Below are positions 31,061-31,597 of a DNA stretch of 31,597 nt, piece after piece. A model generated the notes under the pieces. It ran no database searches. It was not told the DNA's origin and worked only from the letters and a program-made list of their open reading frames with translations. How positions within the stretch are numbered: position 1 is the first letter of the stretch; each line of letters begins with the position of its first letter. Made by a program: the position numbers and the translations under genes. This DNA is from a virus. The stretch lies in the IMG/VR virus record IMGVR_UViG_3300024346_000316, positions 1 through 31,597 of that record. One strand, written 5' to 3'.

Positions 31061-31258
31061 ATGAATATACCAACTTTTTCTGGCTACACTGGCTCGGTAC
31101 TAATGGCAATTTTTGCTTTTACTATGCAACCTTTGGTTGCTATTGTAGGGCTTGCTCTCTTGACTGTTCAGGCGGTCGATGCTAAGATGTATAACCTAGT
31201 CGCGCTCAATCTCATATCTATAGGCGGCTTTCTAACTAACTACATGGGTGCATTATAA
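31061..31258 (+). CDS. Two-span membrane protein
   Basis: The 65-residue protein begins MNIPTFSGYTGSVLMAIFAF and has hydrophobic helices at about 12-36 and 44-62 joined by AVDAKMYN. A GGAG lies five bases before the start and TAATG joins it to the next gene. The family is unknown. From memory similar short membrane proteins occur in phages of marine hosts. Its position in the presumed early/rightward operon suggests a host-takeover or envelope role rather than late lysis. Confidence 0.75.
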   Translation: MNIPTFSGYTGSVLMAIFAFTMQPLVAIVGLALLTVQAVDAKMYNLVALNLISIGGFLTNYMGAL

Positions 31259-31597
31259 TGCAATATAAAATCTGGGATTTAGATGGTACGGTGATCGACT
31301 CAAGCCACCGTTACAGCACACTAGAAAACGGTGATATTGATCTGCCGAAATGGATCGCTGACAATACGCGCGAGAACATCGAACGCGACTCATTGCTACC
31401 ATTGGCGCGGCTTATGCGTTCCAACTATGCTAATGGCGATACTGTTATTATTTGTACTGCTCGCGTTCTAGGTGTTTGGGATAAGGTATTTCTAGCAGAT
31501 CATGGCATTAAGGCGCATTTTATTTTGTCACGCGCTCTCGGTGATAACCGAGGCGATGCCGAAATGAAACGCCAGAAATTGTTGGCTCTATTCGCTG
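31258..31597 (+). CDS. HAD-superfamily phosphatase, partial (3' end beyond window)
   Basis: The frame begins at ATG 31258 (overlapping the previous stop as TAATG) and is open to the window end (113 codons). Motif I is IWDLDGTVIDSSHR (Asp7 nucleophile, Asp9), and motif II falls at VIICTAR (Thr66). These are the phosphoaspartate-forming Asp and the phosphate-binding Thr of HAD enzymes. The DLDGT...SHR form and the later DKVFLADHGI stretch resemble the phosphatase domain of T4 polynucleotide kinase-like and nucleotide/phospho-end-repair HADs. The substrate cannot be told without the C terminus, where motifs III and IV should lie. Confidence 0.85.
   Translation, partial: MQYKIWDLDGTVIDSSHRYSTLENGDIDLPKWIADNTRENIERDSLLPLARLMRSNYANGDTVIICTARVLGVWDKVFLADHGIKAHFILSRALGDNRGDAEMKRQKLLALFA

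Overview
The window is most of the structural half of a tailed-phage genome. It looks like a marine siphovirus infecting a Gram-negative bacterium. Three things suggest the host type: Sec signal peptides, a lipobox protein, and promoters matching the bacterial sigma70 consensus. Several small proteins also resemble, from memory, conserved marine-phage hypotheticals. A 1295-residue tape measure protein, two tube-like proteins and no sheath or baseplate genes point to a long non-contractile tail. The host genus cannot be told from the sequence.

Layout: almost everything from 1 to about 30300 is read leftward (minus strand). Listed in transcription order from the right, it runs: a TTG-started lipoprotein (30306-29935); a tail fibre/adhesin group (29801-27054); a 41-codon ORF (27054-26929); a cassette of five signal-peptide proteins plus a membrane coiled-coil protein (26851-23651); small terminase (23597-23130); about 2.4 kb of small membrane, basic or cysteine-rich proteins (23149-20682); large terminase (20678-19374); HNH nuclease, portal, a small Pro/Ala/Lys-tailed protein, and a fused prohead protease-major capsid gene (19288-15437). 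After an intrinsic terminator come the connector, neck and tail terminator genes, the tube protein, a second tube-like protein, a frameshifted chaperone pair, the tape measure, a distal tail protein and a gpJ-like hub protein that runs off the left end. To the right of a structured intergenic region near 30370-30520, a rightward operon begins (two small membrane proteins, a small putative DNA-binding protein, a HAD-family phosphatase) and runs off the right end.

Regulation: six leftward promoters share an unusually uniform layout (A-tract, TTGACA, exactly 17 bp, TATAAT-like), and each precedes a functional block. Within blocks the genes are tightly coupled by TAATG or ATGA overlaps. Protein ratios seem to be set in three ways: an internal Shine-Dalgarno site inside the protease-capsid fusion, a candidate +1 frameshift in the chaperone pair, and a terminator after the capsid gene that has no new promoter behind it.

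The least explained parts are the exported-protein cassette (24109-26851), the small-gene block between the terminase subunits, and the self-promoted lipoprotein. No endolysin, integrase, tRNA, CRISPR array or insertion sequence was recognised.
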